This document shows, piece by piece, positions 5,901 through 6,041 of a stretch of DNA of 6,041 nt (the stretch's first letter is position 1; every line of letters starts with the position of its first letter). The stretch is from Hyphomicrobiales bacterium (GTDB lineage Bacteria > Pseudomonadota > Alphaproteobacteria > Rhizobiales > Aestuariivirgaceae), in assembly GCA_023266715.1 (NCBI GenBank), contig JAHFPK010000176.1:1-6041 (forward strand), written 5' to 3'. The notes beneath the pieces are model-generated. The model made no database searches. It had not been told where the DNA came from and worked only from the letters and a program-made list of their open reading frames with translations. A program made the translations under genes and the position numbers.

Positions 5901-6041
5901 TCATTTTACGGCGCCGGCGGTGAGACCCTTGACGATGTAGCGCTCGAGAAACACCCCGATCAGCACCAATGGCGCTATGGCGGCGGTAGAGAGCGCCGCC
6001 ATCGACCACCAGCTGATGCCCTGAGAGCCGGTCTGGCTGGC
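5901..6041 (-). CDS. Carbohydrate ABC transporter permease, MalG type (C-terminal 46 residues only)
   Basis: The last 46 codons of a gene that enters from the right edge on the - strand, ending in TGA at 5903-5901. The visible sequence includes GISWWSMAALSTAAIAPLV, one hydrophobic segment, then the ending FLERYIVKGLTAGAVK. The closing RYIVKGLTAGAVK is the hallmark C-terminus of CUT1-family inner-membrane permeases (MalG/UgpE type), which import di- or oligosaccharides and sugar derivatives. The EAA loop lies outside the window. It indicates a sugar-uptake operon to the right, of which the tauE-like gene is probably the distal member. Confidence 0.87.
   Translation of the reverse strand, partial: ASQTGSQGISWWSMAALSTAAIAPLVLIGVFLERYIVKGLTAGAVK

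Noticed and set aside
1..6041. tRNA, rRNA, insertion sequence, phage or toxin-antitoxin genes
   Set aside because: No cloverleaf-type sequence, transposase motifs, terminal repeats or small toxin-like genes were seen; nearly all of the window is explained by conserved metabolic and transport genes.

Overview
The window looks like chromosomal or large-replicon DNA from an alphaproteobacterium, most likely of the Hyphomicrobiales (Rhizobium/Ochrobactrum/Phyllobacterium-type). The evidence is moderately GC-rich codon use, dense gene packing, and a characteristic mix of an IclR-regulated polar amino-acid ABC importer, a KduD-type dehydrogenase and a CUT1 sugar transporter. This placement is inferred from style; no rRNA or other marker gene is present.

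Left part (1-1432): the 3' portion of a KduD-like short-chain dehydrogenase (+ strand, 5' end outside the window) runs tail-to-tail into an IclR-family regulator (- strand), with only two bases between their stop codons. The 136-bp gap at 1433-1568 separates iclR from a divergently transcribed importer operon. It carries two 20-bp near-palindromes in tandem, the best operator candidate in the window.

Centre (1569-5052): a complete PAAT-family ABC importer operon on the + strand. The order is periplasmic binding protein, a 141-bp gap with two inverted repeats (one a long stem), permease 1, permease 2, ATPase, and a RidA/YjgF-family enamine/imine deaminase. From permease 1 to ridA the gaps are at most 18 bp. 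All motifs expected in the ATPase and permeases are intact. The RidA gene suggests that the imported nitrogen compound is catabolised through a reactive enamine/imine intermediate. The binding protein departs from the usual family pattern in part of its ligand site, so the substrate cannot be named.

Right part (5096-6041): on the - strand, a TauE/SafE-type membrane protein lies directly downstream of the last 46 codons of a MalG-type sugar ABC permease. These two probably belong to a separate sugar-uptake operon that converges on the ridA end.

Working picture: IclR probably controls the divergent amino-acid importer plus ridA and perhaps itself, while the flanking kduD and sugar-permease genes suggest a catabolic island for (acidic or amino) sugars and amino acids. 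Nothing here proves a new type of system. The most distinctive elements are the paired operator, the structured gap after the binding-protein gene, and the importer-RidA pairing with an atypical binding protein.
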